Assembly (NCBI GenBank): GCA_011525265.1 | Contig: WTHV01000112.1 | Span: 1-7,650, forward strand | From: Alphaproteobacteria bacterium | GTDB taxonomy: Bacteria > Pseudomonadota > Alphaproteobacteria > Puniceispirillales > Puniceispirillaceae | Length of the DNA: 7,650 bases | Reading direction: 5' to 3' | Shown here: in pieces, positions 6,628 to 7,650 of the stretch | Position numbering within the stretch: the first letter of the stretch is position 1 | How the letters are laid out: each line of letters opens with the position of its first letter | Made by a program: the position numbers and the translations under genes | Notes under the pieces: model-generated | What the model saw: the letters and a program-made list of their open reading frames with translations, nothing else | The model's database searches: none | Told to the model about the DNA's origin: nothing

Positions 6628-7650
6628 TTAAGCGTTATCAACAAGGATGTCTGTATAAAGCTCATCCTCATGTGGTAGCGGTGAGGTTAAGGCAAAGTCA
6701 GTGGCGTCTGTCACCACCTGTTTTACCTGCTTATCAAGCGCCTTTAGCGCCTCTTCTTCGACACCTTCACGCACAAGCATTTCTTTGAGCTGATCAATTG
6801 GATCATGCTGTTTACGCATGGAATCAACTTCTTCTCTGGTGCGGTATTTCGCTGGGTCTGACATAGAGTGACCACGATAGCGATAGGTCTTCATTTCCAA
6901 AATATACGGCCCCTTGCCTGAACGGCAATGTTCAAGCGCAATTTCACCAGCCGCTCTGACCGCAAGCACATCCATGCCGTCAACCTGCATACCAGGAATG
7001 CCATACCCCTTGCCTCTATCACATAGGTCTTGACCTGCTGCGGCACGGTTAACGGCCGTACCCATGCCATATTGATTATTCTCAATCACAAAGATAACTG
7101 GCAAGCTCCACAAAGCGGCCATATTGAATGTCTCATAGACCTGACCTTGGTTGACCGCACCATCACCCAAATAGGCCATATTGACCTTGCCATCATTTTT
7201 ATATTTATGCGCAAAGGCAAGACCCGCACCAATTGGTACCTGTGCGGCAACAATACCGTGACCGCCATAAAAATTCTTCTCGCGGCTAAACATATGCATA
7301 GAGCCGCCCTTACCTTTGGAATAGCCACCCTCACGGCCTGTTAGCTCAGCCATCACACCAGCCGCTTCCATACCGCAGGCCAACATATGACCATGGTCGC
7401 GATAAGAGGTTACAATTGAATCCCCTTCTTCGGCGACCGATTGCAAACCAACAACCACAGCTTCTTGTCCAATATAAAGATGGCAGAAACCACCAATCTC
7501 ACCCATGCCATACAGCTGACCGGCTTTTTCTTCAAATCGGCGGATTAACAACATGTCATGATACAGCGCCTTCAGGACATCTGTTTCAGGCATATCATTT
7601 TTTAAAGCTTTTGAGTCTTTAAGTGCTTTAGGAGGACGACCGCGCTTTTG
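6628..7650 (-). CDS. pdhA: Pyruvate dehydrogenase E1 component, alpha subunit (5' end probably beyond the window)
   Basis: TPP-dependent E1 alpha, partner of PdhB in oxidative decarboxylation of pyruvate. Numbering from the internal Met at 7593 gives 321 residues: MLLIRRFEEKAGQLYGMG (14-31), CHLYIGQEAV (37-46), SYRDHGHMLACG (63-74), the GGSMHMF and FYGGHGIVAAQVPIGAG regions (97-124), the TPP/Mg motif from GDG (143-145) to ENN (171-173), and YRYRGHSMSDP (237-247), which corresponds to the phosphorylation loop of mitochondrial E1 alpha. Annotation may start at 7593, but that ATG has no Shine-Dalgarno and the frame stays open for 19 more codons to the window edge, reading QKRGRPPKALK. Alphaproteobacterial PdhA often has such a basic N-terminal tail, so the true start is likely past 7650. 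It leads the operon; its promoter is not visible. Confidence 0.93.
   Translation of the reverse strand, partial: QKRGRPPKALKDSKALKNDMPETDVLKALYHDMLLIRRFEEKAGQLYGMGEIGGFCHLYIGQEAVVVGLQSVAEEGDSIVTSYRDHGHMLACGMEAAGVMAELTGREGGYSKGKGGSMHMFSREKNFYGGHGIVAAQVPIGAGLAFAHKYKNDGKVNMAYLGDGAVNQGQVYETFNMAALWSLPVIFVIENNQYGMGTAVNRAAAGQDLCDRGKGYGIPGMQVDGMDVLAVRAAGEIALEHCRSGKGPYILEMKTYRYRGHSMSDPAKYRTREEVDSMRKQHDPIDQLKEMLVREGVEEEALKALDKQVKQVVTDATDFALTSPLPHEDELYTDILVDNA

Noticed and set aside
6324..6788. Plus-strand open frame of 154 codons across the pdhB/pdhA junction
   Set aside because: It is antisense to two well-conserved genes, low in complexity because it mirrors the Ala/Pro linker and lipoyl repeat, and has no family motifs. 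Its similarity to the frame at 4967-5302 is explained by the lipoyl repeat.
7030..7344. Plus-strand open frame of 104 codons antisense to pdhA
   Set aside because: It covers the TPP-binding region of pdhA on the other strand, with no ribosome binding site or recognisable domain; a by-product of codon bias.

Overview
The window is a dense piece of chromosome from an alphaproteobacterium. It holds nine protein genes, two of them cut by the window edges. I see no RNA genes, mobile elements, CRISPR arrays or foreign-looking insertions. The alphaproteobacterial assignment rests on three things. The pyruvate dehydrogenase (PDH) E1 is split into alpha and beta subunits, and the beta subunit carries its own N-terminal lipoyl domain. 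The dihydrolipoamide dehydrogenase has the CLNWGC redox motif often seen in alphaproteobacterial PDH operons. The order pdhA-pdhB-pdhC-lpd-lipA-ratA facing cinA-pgpA-ispF is, from memory, a common arrangement in that class. Base composition looks moderate (I judge it a little under 50% GC by eye), which would suit a marine or SAR116-like lineage, but that finer placement is a guess.

Left part, plus strand (1-1086): the last 36 codons of ispF (isoprenoid synthesis, MEP pathway), then pgpA (phosphatidylglycerophosphatase A) and a stand-alone CinA C-terminal domain protein (NMN deamidase type). They are packed with 11 and 8 bp between coding regions and probably form one transcript.

Right part, minus strand (7650 down to 1083): pdhA, pdhB, pdhC, lpd, lipA and ratA, all in one direction. 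Spacings are 35 bp, 1 bp, 23 bp, 33 bp and a 4 bp overlap, so this looks like one operon. It encodes the complete pyruvate dehydrogenase complex (E1 alpha, E1 beta, E2, E3), the lipoyl synthase that makes the cofactor carried by E1 beta and E2, and a Coq10/RatA-type START-domain protein. The operon promoter is outside the window, because the pdhA frame is still open at position 7650.

The two groups converge with no intergenic DNA: the cinA and ratA stop codons share the palindrome TTAA at 1083-1086. No stretch longer than 35 bp lacks a gene, so there is little room for regulatory sites. I found no clear terminators. The observations most worth checking are the start-codon corrections for pdhA, pdhC and cinA, the repeated lipoyl-domain DNA in pdhB and pdhC, and the tail-to-tail stop overlap. 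I found no evidence of a previously undescribed system; this is a well-conserved housekeeping region.
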